DNA of 64,000 nucleotides, from NCBI RefSeq assembly GCF_034627025.1, contig NZ_CP141048.1, positions 4,139,001 to 4,203,000 of the forward strand, written 5' to 3'. The translations under genes were made by a program, and so were the position numbers. The stretch comes from Microvirga lotononidis (GTDB lineage Bacteria > Pseudomonadota > Alphaproteobacteria > Rhizobiales > Beijerinckiaceae). The notes under the pieces were generated by a model that saw only the letters and a program-made list of their open reading frames with translations, ran no database searches and was not told the origin of the DNA. This document shows, piece by piece, positions 38,014 through 46,637 of this stretch; within the stretch, counting starts at the first letter, position 1; the number at the start of each line of letters is the position of its first letter.

Positions 38014-39165
38014 TCAGGAGATCGATGCGACGACGTCCAGCATCACTTCAGTCGCGCCGCCACCGATGGACAGAACACGCGCATCCCGTGCCATGCGCTC
38101 GATCGGGCTCTCACGCATGAAACCCATCGCCCCGTGGAACTGAACGCACGTATACATGACTTCATTGGCGAGTTCGCCGCAGAAGGCTTTCACCATCGAG
38201 ACTTCGCGGATGCAATCTTCTCCCGCAGCCATTCGCCAGGCGGTGGCGTAGAGGAATTGGCGGCCGGCCTCGACTTTGGTGGCGAGCATGGCCAGGCGTT
38301 CACGGATCGCCTGCATGTCCCATAGGACGCCTCCGAAGGCGCGACGGGTCCGCACCCAGGCGAGCGTCATGTCGATTGCCGCCTGAGCTGCTCCGATTGC
38401 CATGGCGGCAAGGACAAGGCGCTCGTTCTGAAAGTTGCCCATGATCGAGTAGAAGCCCTGCCCCTCGACCCCGAGCATGTTCTCCGCAGGGATACGACAG
38501 TCTTCGAAGACGAGTTCAGCCGTGTCGGAACAGCGCCAGCCATGCTTGTCGAGGGCACGGGCGATCTTCAGGCCCGGCGTGCCTTTCTCGACGAGAAACA
38601 TCGAGATGCCATGGCTTCCGGCCGCAGGATCCGTTTTGGCGGCAACACAGTACAGGTCTGCATAGACGCCATTCGTGATGTACAGCTTCTCTCCGTTGAG
38701 GACGTAGTCCTGCCCATCTCGTCGGGCGCGCGTGCGGATGGCTTTGACGTCCGAACCCGCATCCGCCTCCGTGATGGCGACGGCCGTGATGACCTCACCG
38801 CTGATGATACCTGGCATCCAGCGGGCGCGCTGGGCCTTGGTCCCTTCATTGAAGACGTGAACGGACGCCATGTCGGTGTGCACCAACGTGGCGATGGCGA
38901 CGCCGCCATAAGTGGAGCGCCCTAGCTCCTCTGCGAACACCGTGGATGCAACTGCATCCATCCCGGCGCCGCCATATTCGGTCGGGTACTGAATCCCTAA
39001 GAAGCCGAGTTCACCCATTCGACGCAGGACGCTACGGGGAATGAACCCGTCCTCTTCCCAGCTGTCCGCATGAGGTTTGATCTCCTTCTCGACGAAGCGG
39101 CGTACCTGATTGCGCAGGAGTTCATACTCTCCTCCCGCCCACGGAAGTCCGGCCCCCCTTGTCAT
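38014..39165 (-). CDS. Acyl-CoA dehydrogenase family protein, in NRPS-like operon
   Basis: A 383-residue FAD enzyme. The N domain has GFLGIQYPTEYGGAGMD; the FAD region is AVAITEADAGSDVKAIRT with ITNGVYADLY; the C domain holds RRAFGGVLWDMQAIRERLA and GAMGFMRESPIERMARD, then IGGGATEVML. In NRPS contexts such enzymes oxidise carrier-bound aminoacyl groups, as prolyl-carrier dehydrogenases do, so the neighbouring Asn-type carrier is a candidate substrate; this is inference. I use the ATG at 39165 (MTRGAGLPW). The open frame further upstream overlaps the NRPS and is not real. It lies 104 bp after the NRPS stop. Confidence 0.85.
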   Translation of the reverse strand: MTRGAGLPWAGGEYELLRNQVRRFVEKEIKPHADSWEEDGFIPRSVLRRMGELGFLGIQYPTEYGGAGMDAVASTVFAEELGRSTYGGVAIATLVHTDMASVHVFNEGTKAQRARWMPGIISGEVITAVAITEADAGSDVKAIRTRARRDGQDYVLNGEKLYITNGVYADLYCVAAKTDPAAGSHGISMFLVEKGTPGLKIARALDKHGWRCSDTAELVFEDCRIPAENMLGVEGQGFYSIMGNFQNERLVLAAMAIGAAQAAIDMTLAWVRTRRAFGGVLWDMQAIRERLAMLATKVEAGRQFLYATAWRMAAGEDCIREVSMVKAFCGELANEVMYTCVQFHGAMGFMRESPIERMARDARVLSIGGGATEVMLDVVASIS

Positions 39166-39269
39166 TCCCCCCGTTCCGTCCATACGCCTCATCCGATCTG
39201 TTGTCTGTCTCGTGGTAATGCCGCCATCATGAGGATGGCTCACAATGGCGGTCCGGCTCCCGCCCTCGC

Positions 39270-42245
39270 CTAAATTTCGATTTCCTCGCGAGGACCTTCG
39301 CTTGTCGATGGCGCGCGGGCCTCTGCCATCCAGAGCATCCCGTCGATCACCTCGGCCAATCCCGCCACGGTCGGCCGCTCGAATAGGTTGCGGAGTTGCA
39401 CATCGACTCCGAAGGTTTCCCGGAGGCGAGACACCGCCCGCATGACGAGGAGGGAATGCCCTCCAAGGCTGAAGAAGTTGTCGTTGCGCCCGATCGAGTC
39501 GACCTTGAGGAGATCGCACCACAGGGCGGCCAAGGTCTTCTCGGTTTCCGATGACGGCGCAATGAACTCCTCGGCCGGCTGAATGTTGTCGCCCGTCGGT
39601 TCGGGAAGGGCAGCGCGATCCACCTTCCCGTTGGTTGTCAGCGGCAACCGCTCCAATCGGACGAAATGCGTCGGAATCATCGCGTCCGGCAGTTCTTCAG
39701 CAAGATGGGCGCGTAAGTCCGCGACGCTCACATTCTGGGGAGAGACATAGTAGGCGACGAGGCGGGCGATCCCGTCTTCCGCTGCGATCGGCTCGACATA
39801 TCCGATCTGGGCCATGATCTCCTTGATGCGAGGCACATCGAGTTCGTCATTCAGTTCGTCGATGGCTTCGTCGCGCGTTTTCTGGCCTAGGCGCACGTCC
39901 CAGCTGTAGGGCAGGGCGTAGTTGTGATACCCGCGCTGCTTCTTGTGAATGTAGATGCCGACGTCGTTGATCAGGCAATTCGTGGAACGCCCGGTATCGG
40001 AGGGCCTGCTCCATCCGGCCTGAGTCTTCAGAAACTCCAGCATATCCTCGAGCGGAACGCTCCAATAGCGATAGAAGTCGATGAACTTGACTTCCTCGAA
40101 GATGGAGTCATTGCGGAATACATCGACGTCCAGGTAGCGTGAAACCGCATCCTCCCGGCGATGATACTCCTTACGGGCCTCGGTCACGAGCGCGTCAAGA
40201 CGGGACGGATCGTAGTCGTCCCGCTTGAAAACCTCCTCGGTCAGCCGTGTCTCGAAGAACTGGCCGCGTGAGAGGCCGGTGACGATGTAGCCAATTCCAT
40301 TCTCGCGGGCGAAGTTGGTAGCGAGGGTATAGATCGTCTTGAAGCAACCGTTGCAGACGTTCGCGAACCGTTTCAGACTGTCCACGAAGATCTCGTTCAT
40401 GTGGGGCGTGCTTCCCCAGTGGTGATCGACCCCGAGCCCACTCACCAGCCGTCTTATGTTCGCCTTGGCATCTTCCGAGATGAACCCGTTGTCCAGAGTG
40501 AATGTGAGCGGTTTCACGCCCATCGCGACAAGCTTGCACAGCATGAAGCTGCTATCCTTGCCGCCGCTCAGAAGAACGATACAATCGTAGGGCCCCTTAC
40601 GGTTCGCCTTCATCTCGACTATCAGACTCTGGAGATCGTCCGGCGTCTTGAAATAGGCCTGGGCCTTTTCGACGTAGGTGTCGAACGCTTGGCAGAGATT
40701 GCAGACGCCGTTTGCGTCGTAGGTCGTTCCCGGCATATCCGATGAGACGCCGCAGCGCTCGCAATAGCGCACCTGCGTGGCGGCTTTTGCTGCCGGCGCT
40801 GCGGTGGCGACGACGGCGCAATCATGGACAAGCGGATGCTTCATGAGGCGGGCTTCGATCTCGCCTAGTTCGACACGTGCGCCTCCGACTTTCACCTGGT
40901 GATCCGCACGTCCCAGGAAGTCCAGACGCCCCTCGGAACTCCACCGGGCAAGGTCACCAGTCCGATACAGTCGCAGCTTGGATGTGCCATCACGCGGATC
41001 GGTGGTCATCAGGAAGCGTTCTCCGGTCAACTCGAGGCGATTGAAATAGCCCTTGGCAAGGCCGTCTCCGGCAATGAACATCTCCCCGATGACACCCGGC
41101 GGGACCGGCTGGTGCGCCTCGTTGAGGACGTAAATTCCAGCGTTTGCCGCAGGAACGCCGATCGGTACCGACGGGTGCTGATCGCGATCCATATCGAACC
41201 GATGGATCATGCAGCCGACCGTGGCTTCGGTTGGGCCATATTCGTTGTAGATCTCGATCGGGTGGGGTATCGCCCTCGTGATGTCACGGGCCAGTTCGGT
41301 CTTGAAGTCTTCTCCTCCGACGATGAACTTGCGGAGCCGTGTCGCCCGCAGATCTCGGTCGCGGATCATGGCGAGATGGGCAGGCGTCAACTTCACGATG
41401 TCGACGGCGTTGTCGTCGACGACTTTGAGTACGACCATGCTCTGTGCACCAGGATCGCCGCGGTAGACCACGATCCGGCCGCCTGAGATGAGGGGCGTGA
41501 AGAGCGTCGTCACGGTCAGGTCGAATGCCAGCGACGAGAAGAGGGGCCAAGCCAGACTTTCTCCCGCGCTGTACACTCCGGCGGCCCACCAGATGTAGTT
41601 GACCAAGCTCCGATGGCTGATCATGACCCCCTTGGGGACACCCGTCGATCCGGACGTGAAGATGATATAAGCCGTGCCGTCCGGAGTAGCTGAGGATGGC
41701 CGATCCGTACTCGGCTGTTGGGAAATCGTCCTGAAATCGGCATCGAGAATGAATACGTCGGCAAGCTCGTGCGGAAGGTCGGACTGAAGATGCGACTGCG
41801 TGATCGTGAAGGGGGGCGTTCCGTCCGTTCCCTCCGCGATGTCCTTCAGGATCGTTGCAATCCGTCCTTTTGGCGTTGCGGCATCCAGGGGCACATAGGC
41901 CGCGCCGGACTTCAGGATTCCGAGAATCGCGACGACGACCTCGATGGAGTGCTCCATGAACACGGCCACGCAGCGGCCTGGCCCGACATCGCTCGAGGCG
42001 AGGTGTCCGGCCATCTGGTTAGCGCGCTGTTCCAATTGGCGATATGTCAGCGCATCGGTGCCGTACCGGATCGCCTCCGCGTCGGGAGTACGCGCTGCTT
42101 GAGCACGGAAGAGATCGATCACCGTTTCGCTCGATGGGTAAGGCGCCTCGGTGGCATTGTAATCGACGACCAGCGTGTGATGATCCCGATCGTCCAGAAC
42201 AGAAAGCGCGACGCTATCCAGCGCAGGCGGAAGGATTCGATTCAT
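39270..42245 (-). CDS. One-module NRPS: adenylation domain interrupted by a PP-loop ATPase, then carrier domain
   Basis: A 991-residue protein with no condensation domain. Adenylation motifs: A3 FTSGSTGVPKG (196-206), A5 NEYGPTE (334-340), A7 YRTGD (427-431), A8 near 450-464, A10 LPLTTNGKVDRAALP (867-881). The ten pocket residues read by eye are D242 L243 T246 K285 I308 G310 E335 V343 G344 K874 (DLTKIGEVGK), one change from the known Asn code DLTKLGEVGK. Residues about 482-822, between A8 and A10, are a foreign domain: Cys pairs C495/C498 and C515/C518, PP-loop SGGKDSS (560-566), and C631-x2-C634. It resembles WbpG/WbuX amidotransferase subunits and TtcA-like thiolases. A carrier domain follows with Ser931 in FFSLGGHSLL. 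GAGGAA precedes the ATG. Confidence 0.9.
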   Translation of the reverse strand: MNRILPPALDSVALSVLDDRDHHTLVVDYNATEAPYPSSETVIDLFRAQAARTPDAEAIRYGTDALTYRQLEQRANQMAGHLASSDVGPGRCVAVFMEHSIEVVVAILGILKSGAAYVPLDAATPKGRIATILKDIAEGTDGTPPFTITQSHLQSDLPHELADVFILDADFRTISQQPSTDRPSSATPDGTAYIIFTSGSTGVPKGVMISHRSLVNYIWWAAGVYSAGESLAWPLFSSLAFDLTVTTLFTPLISGGRIVVYRGDPGAQSMVVLKVVDDNAVDIVKLTPAHLAMIRDRDLRATRLRKFIVGGEDFKTELARDITRAIPHPIEIYNEYGPTEATVGCMIHRFDMDRDQHPSVPIGVPAANAGIYVLNEAHQPVPPGVIGEMFIAGDGLAKGYFNRLELTGERFLMTTDPRDGTSKLRLYRTGDLARWSSEGRLDFLGRADHQVKVGGARVELGEIEARLMKHPLVHDCAVVATAAPAAKAATQVRYCERCGVSSDMPGTTYDANGVCNLCQAFDTYVEKAQAYFKTPDDLQSLIVEMKANRKGPYDCIVLLSGGKDSSFMLCKLVAMGVKPLTFTLDNGFISEDAKANIRRLVSGLGVDHHWGSTPHMNEIFVDSLKRFANVCNGCFKTIYTLATNFARENGIGYIVTGLSRGQFFETRLTEEVFKRDDYDPSRLDALVTEARKEYHRREDAVSRYLDVDVFRNDSIFEEVKFIDFYRYWSVPLEDMLEFLKTQAGWSRPSDTGRSTNCLINDVGIYIHKKQRGYHNYALPYSWDVRLGQKTRDEAIDELNDELDVPRIKEIMAQIGYVEPIAAEDGIARLVAYYVSPQNVSVADLRAHLAEELPDAMIPTHFVRLERLPLTTNGKVDRAALPEPTGDNIQPAEEFIAPSSETEKTLAALWCDLLKVDSIGRNDNFFSLGGHSLLVMRAVSRLRETFGVDVQLRNLFERPTVAGLAEVIDGMLWMAEARAPSTSEGPREEIEI

Positions 42246-42259
42246 AGGATTTCCTCAAT

Positions 42260-43300
42260 TCATCTGGCCGATTGGCGGTAGAGCTCGGCGATGGACGGCG
42301 CGTCTGGTTCCTGGAGCATGAGGGGGCCGTAACAGCTCTTCGGGCCATAATAGAATTCGGCCTGAGGCGCGACATCGAGCCAGCGGAGCGGCCTGGCTCC
42401 GGATCGAACCCAGGCTTTGTTCGGAAGAAAGATGCAGATGCGGCCCTGGTAAGACGTCGGCGTATATCGACGCACGGCTGTTGTGGCCGTCGCCTCGAGC
42501 CGGGAGCGCCGCGCCAGAACCGGATCCGGCTTGACCTTGTCGCCCTCGGCGCCGAGGTAGGCTAAAAGGGGGCGCAGACCGTTGCTGCGGTTTCTGAGGC
42601 GGGTTCCGAGATACCGCGCGCGGTCGCCGAGATGCTGGAGGAATGCTTCCATGGAGGGCATGGCCGCGGCTTTGCGCAGGTGATGGATCACGGCGCCGAT
42701 CCGGCGCTTGCCCTGGAAGAACATCAGCCGTGATGCCGCCTGATATGTGCTCGGATGAACGGGCCCGAAGAGGGCGAGGCATTCGACCTCTGCCCCGCGT
42801 TGCCCGAGAAGCTTCGCCAACTCGAAAGCAGTCGATGCACCGGAGCAGTAACCGGCGATGATATAGGGGCCAGCGGGCTGGAATTCGAGTATCTGACGCG
42901 CGAAGTACTCGGCGATGTCTTCGACGCGCTCCATGGGCTCAGTGCGGCCATCGAGGCCCGGCGGTTCGAGAGCGAAGAACGGCTGATCGTCGCCCAGCCG
43001 CTTCGCGAGGTCCGAGAAAGAGAAGACGACTCCACCATGGCCAGGGACGGCATAAATGGGTGTGCGTGTTCCGTGGGGTTGCAGCGGCACGATCGACGGC
43101 TGTTGGCGGGCAGCTGCCGCCGCCATGTTCAGGAATCCGATGATCTCGCTCTTACGCTCCCGCAACTGGTCGCGGAACTCCGCCGTCAACGCACCGGCGG
43201 GCGCACTGCAACGCAACTGGCTTCCCTCCAGCCAGACCTTGATGTCTCTGCCCGCGAGATCAGACAGGAAGTCTGGAATCTTCGTCGCAGCCGTATTCAT
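42260..43300 (-). CDS. TubC-type docking domain fused to a thioesterase-like protein with a Cys nucleophile
   Basis: A 346-residue protein. Residues about 8-58 (FLSDLAGRDIKVWLEGSQLR) match the TubC N-terminal docking fold, which mates with NRPS C termini. Residues about 75-346 are an alpha/beta hydrolase: YAVPGHGGVVFSFSDLA and the nucleophile elbow IIAGYCSGAS, where C152 takes the Ser position. Near the C terminus the usual His before ML-x-EP is absent (YGPLMLQEP). Cys-nucleophile relatives such as SyrC and CmaE shuttle aminoacyl groups between carriers rather than hydrolyse them. I use the ATG at 43300 with GGGGAT upstream; it lies 11 bp after the phosphopantetheinyl transferase stop and 14 bp before the NRPS. 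Confidence 0.85.
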   Translation of the reverse strand: MNTAATKIPDFLSDLAGRDIKVWLEGSQLRCSAPAGALTAEFRDQLRERKSEIIGFLNMAAAAARQQPSIVPLQPHGTRTPIYAVPGHGGVVFSFSDLAKRLGDDQPFFALEPPGLDGRTEPMERVEDIAEYFARQILEFQPAGPYIIAGYCSGASTAFELAKLLGQRGAEVECLALFGPVHPSTYQAASRLMFFQGKRRIGAVIHHLRKAAAMPSMEAFLQHLGDRARYLGTRLRNRSNGLRPLLAYLGAEGDKVKPDPVLARRSRLEATATTAVRRYTPTSYQGRICIFLPNKAWVRSGARPLRWLDVAPQAEFYYGPKSCYGPLMLQEPDAPSIAELYRQSAR

Positions 43301-43311
43301 AGAAATCCCCA

Positions 43312-44028
43312 TCACTTCTGAAAGACCACGGTCCCGATGTATCCGGGTTCCGGCACGAACGTATGGGTCTCCCATTCTCCGTCATCCGATGGGATCGGCT
43401 GAGCTAGCCCGCATCCGATCGCCTTCGAGATGGCTTCCAGCCGGGTCCAATGTCGGAAAAAGCCCTCCACTCTGTCCTCTGGAGCGAGGGAACGAAAGGA
43501 CTCATACTCGGGAGGCGAAAAGCAAAGAGCTGCGATGTCTTCGGCCTCCGCAACAGGGCGTATCGCCTCGATGTCGACGCCGATTTCACCCGTGTTCGAA
43601 AGTGCGACGATTGCGAGTTCCTCGGATCGAGTCATGCCGAAGTGCAACTCTTGCATAGGCATGCGGTGTGAGAGCCGAGGTTTGCCTTGTGGGCCATATT
43701 CCAACTCGACCTCGGCCGGTGAGATTCCCAGTCTCGAAGCGAGGATGTGGCGCAGGTAGCTCCGCCTTGCGACGAACCGGCGGCGGTCGCGCACTTGCGC
43801 GAGACATTTTGCACGCTGATGCTCATCCTCGCTCAGGCATGCGCTCATCTCCTGCTCGAGGTCCGATCCGATATCGAGCCTCAGAGCCAGGAGGTCCAAA
43901 CCATTGCACCCCATGACCGGCATCATGATCTCGGACCTCAAAGCAGCAGCCAGAGTCATACGTGGAATCCGATCGCTTGGGGTTCGTGTTGCGAAAGTGC
44001 AGCTCGTTCCAATGAACGGGATTTCCAT
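43312..44028 (-). CDS. 4'-phosphopantetheinyl transferase (Sfp type)
   Basis: A 238-residue enzyme that arms the carrier domain with phosphopantetheine. Motifs: RRRFVARRSYLRHILA, GPQGKPRLS, the magnesium site IGVDIEAIRP, and HWTRLEAISKAIG, where Leu replaces the usual Lys of the W-x2-KEA-x2-K signature. The start could be later (other Met codons at about residues 24, 35 and 36). It is the first gene of a leftward operon with the thioesterase-like protein, NRPS and acyl-CoA dehydrogenase, so its target is most likely Ser931 of the NRPS. Confidence 0.9.
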   Translation of the reverse strand: MEIPFIGTSCTFATRTPSDRIPRMTLAAALRSEIMMPVMGCNGLDLLALRLDIGSDLEQEMSACLSEDEHQRAKCLAQVRDRRRFVARRSYLRHILASRLGISPAEVELEYGPQGKPRLSHRMPMQELHFGMTRSEELAIVALSNTGEIGVDIEAIRPVAEAEDIAALCFSPPEYESFRSLAPEDRVEGFFRHWTRLEAISKAIGCGLAQPIPSDDGEWETHTFVPEPGYIGTVVFQK

Positions 44029-44692
44029 TCATGCGGAGTGATTTAATGAAACATTCAAGTGCTTTCCAAAGCAAGTAGAGCGCACTGGATATTTGGGTGT
44101 ATGGGCCGCCTACACCAAAGGGTGCAAAGTAGACATAAATGCAGATATAAGGTTGCTTGGGCGAGGTCGTTGCTTTGCTTGGAATTCTCGCGTGACGGGC
44201 CGATGACCCATCACGAGAAAAGGAATTTGAGCCTTCCTAAATGGTGATGGAAATCCTCGAGATATACCGGTCCCGAGTGGCATCCGCTGTCTCGCGGATC
44301 CCGGTACTTCGCGGCCGCTCGTTCTTTGACCAACTGCATCTAATGTCCGCTGCGGAACGGTTTGGGCCCGTCCGGTCCTGCCGGCTTGCGACCAGCTGCA
44401 AGCCCGAAAATGATTCAGAGCTCGATAAAGATTGAGACTTGGCGATTTGCAGGGCGGACGCCTCAGGCGTGCTTCGACCCGAGAGACCCTGGGCGCGCTC
44501 GGAGTGGCTGCGCGCGATGAACATGAAACAAGGTTGTCTTCATCGCGTGATTCCGTGGCCGTGCGGCTTGCTAGACCTCCACCGCAGCCTATAAACGTAG
44601 CCACTCCGCTTCGGCCCAGCTTGGCGGGACGGCTGTGAGGTCCAGCGTGTGGGTCGAATCCCAAGATTGTGAAGAAACTCCGAAGGCCCTCG
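44029..44692. other. 664-bp divergent promoter region between the NRPS-like and chemosensory operons
   Basis: No gene recognised. It must hold the promoters of two divergent operons. The first 200 bp are relatively AT-rich. I saw no strong palindrome or repeat. Confidence 0.5.
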
Positions 44693-46633
44693 ATGGCACT
44701 GGTCAAGACATCCGAACTTTTAGGCAAAGGCAACCTCCGCCGCGCGAACGGCGATGCGGATCCCGCAGTGGCGGCGCCGACGAAGGGCGGAAATTCGCAC
44801 CGTCGGACATTGGAGCGCGTCCGCGCTCGGCACCAGAAGGCGGCCGAGCGCATCGGCGCGGCCACGGAGGAGCTGGCCAGCGGGATGACCGAGGCTTCCT
44901 CGGCGGCGGACGAACTTCGCCGCGCCATGGAGCAGATCGCCAGTGGTGCGGAGGAGGCGGCAGGTGCCTCGCAGCAATCTCTGACCGCGATCGTGAGCCT
45001 GGGCAACTCGTTCTCAGAGGCGCGTCAGCATGCGGAGGCGGCTCGCGCCAAGATCGCTAGCCTTCAGACTCTCCTGATCGAGACGGGCGCGCAGATTGAT
45101 GCGTCTGTTGCGGCCGTTGCGACCAATGTCGCGCGTCAGAATGCCATGGTCGATGTGGTGGCCCTCCTTGAGAAGCAGGCTGTCGCGATCGGCGGTATTA
45201 CCCACACCGTCGGCGACATCTCCGATCAAACGAACCTTCTGGCCCTGAACGCCGCCATCGAGGCTGCTCGCGCCGGGGACAATGGCCGGGGGTTCGCTGT
45301 CGTGGCCGATGAGGTGCGGGCCCTCGCCGGCACGTCTGAAAAGAGCGCTCAGGATATCCAGGGCCTTGCAGAGGGAATTGTCACCGAAGTCCGCTCCATC
45401 GCCGAGAAGATCAGGAACACGGCGGAGACCGGGGCAGGCGAGGCCCGGACCGGCCGTGCCATCGTTGCGGCTTTAGACAAGATCCGTTCCGATATGACTC
45501 ACCTCGCGGAGGGGAGCCAGTCCATTCTTGCCGCGGCCATCGAGGCCGAGGCGGCCGTCCGCGAGGCGCAACGTGGGGCGGAGCAGGTGGCCAGTGCCGC
45601 GGAAGAGCAGGCTGCGGCTGCGGCGGAGGCCCAGCGAGCCGTGCAGCAACAAAGCGTCTCGCTGGATCAGAGTCAGCAGACCGCCCATGAACTCGCGGCT
45701 TTGGCCGACGAGCTCCAGGCGAATACCGCGGGATCGTCCAATGCCGAACAGGTCGGATCCGCAGCGGAAGAGCTATCGGCAGCCATTCAGGAATTGTCGG
45801 GTGCGGCCGGCGAGATCATGACCGCCGTCGATCAGATCAGTCGGGGGGCGCAGATGCAAGCCGCTGCGACTCAGCAGGCCAATGCCGCGATGGAACAAAT
45901 CGAGCGGGCCACGGGTACTTCTCGGGACATCGCCGGCCTGTCGGTCCAGCGGACCGAAGAGCTTGCCTCCCTCCTACAGGAGAACCGCTCTGTGACACTG
46001 CAGATGACCGCAGGCGTGGAGCGCGGACTCAAGGAGACACGCGCCGTCATCTGCCTCATGGACGATTTGGACGAATCCGGCCGTCGCATCGAGAAAATCG
46101 TCGACGGCATTGCCCTTGTCGCGGTCCAGACGAACATGTTGGCTGTCAGCGGCTCGATCGAAGCGGCCCGGACCGGAGAGGCGGGCCGCGGTTTCGCGAT
46201 CGTCTCCGGTGATATCCGCGCACTGGCGCGGGACGCCTCCGATAATGCCGATCGCATCAAGGAAGTCATCCGGCAGATCCGCAATCAGGTTACACTCGTG
46301 AGACGGGATCTGGAGCAGAGTGCGGCCGTCGCCGAGGCCGAGGTTGCGAAGAATGGCCTGATGGCCGAACGGTTGGGTGCGGTGGAAACTGAGATTGCCG
46401 CGATTCAGCAGGGCAGCGCTGCCATTTTGTCGGGAGCGGATACGATCCTGATGTCTGTCCGGGAGGTTCGATCGGGCACGCAGCAGGTCGCGACGGTGGC
46501 TGAGCAGGCCGGAAGTGCTGCCGCCCAAGCTTCCACAGCCGCGCGGCAGCAGGCACGCGGTGCTGAGGATTTGGCTGCCGCTATCGAGGAGATTGCCTCT
46601 CTGGCCGACGAACTCCAGATCGCGGAGTCGTAA
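44693..46633 (+). CDS. Soluble methyl-accepting chemotaxis protein with two signalling tips
   Basis: A 646-residue, almost wholly coiled-coil, Ala-rich protein with no membrane segment and no sensory domain. The first hairpin tip (about 175-212) is canonical: [20 protein letters not shown] then [16 protein letters not shown] second, diverged tip lies at about 472-511: [20 protein letters not shown] then [15 protein letters not shown]. Most receptors have one. The ATG at 44693 has GAAGG at 6 bp; the frame is open from a GTG at 44669. It is the first gene of the chemosensory operon, so probably the cytoplasmic receptor that docks CheW and CheA. Confidence 0.88.
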   Translation: MALVKTSELLGKGNLRRANGDADPAVAAPTKGGNSHRRTLERVRARHQKAAERIGAATEELASGMTEASSAADELRRAMEQIASGAEEAAGASQQSLTAIVSLGNSFSEARQHAEAARAKIASLQTLLIETGAQIDASVAAVATNVARQNAMVDVVALLEKQAVAIGGITHTVGDISDQTNLLALNAAIEAARAGDNGRGFAVVADEVRALAGTSEKSAQDIQGLAEGIVTEVRSIAEKIRNTAETGAGEARTGRAIVAALDKIRSDMTHLAEGSQSILAAAIEAEAAVREAQRGAEQVASAAEEQAAAAAEAQRAVQQQSVSLDQSQQTAHELAALADELQANTAGSSNAEQVGSAAEELSAAIQELSGAAGEIMTAVDQISRGAQMQAAATQQANAAMEQIERATGTSRDIAGLSVQRTEELASLLQENRSVTLQMTAGVERGLKETRAVICLMDDLDESGRRIEKIVDGIALVAVQTNMLAVSGSIEAARTGEAGRGFAIVSGDIRALARDASDNADRIKEVIRQIRNQVTLVRRDLEQSAAVAEAEVAKNGLMAERLGAVETEIAAIQQGSAAILSGADTILMSVREVRSGTQQVATVAEQAGSAAAQASTAARQQARGAEDLAAAIEEIASLADELQIAES

Positions 46634-46637
46634 CAAA

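Noticed and set aside
39166..39522. N-terminal extension of the acyl-CoA dehydrogenase frame
   Set aside because: It overlaps the carrier-domain end of the NRPS in another frame, has low-complexity Arg-rich sequence, and the family start lies at 39165.
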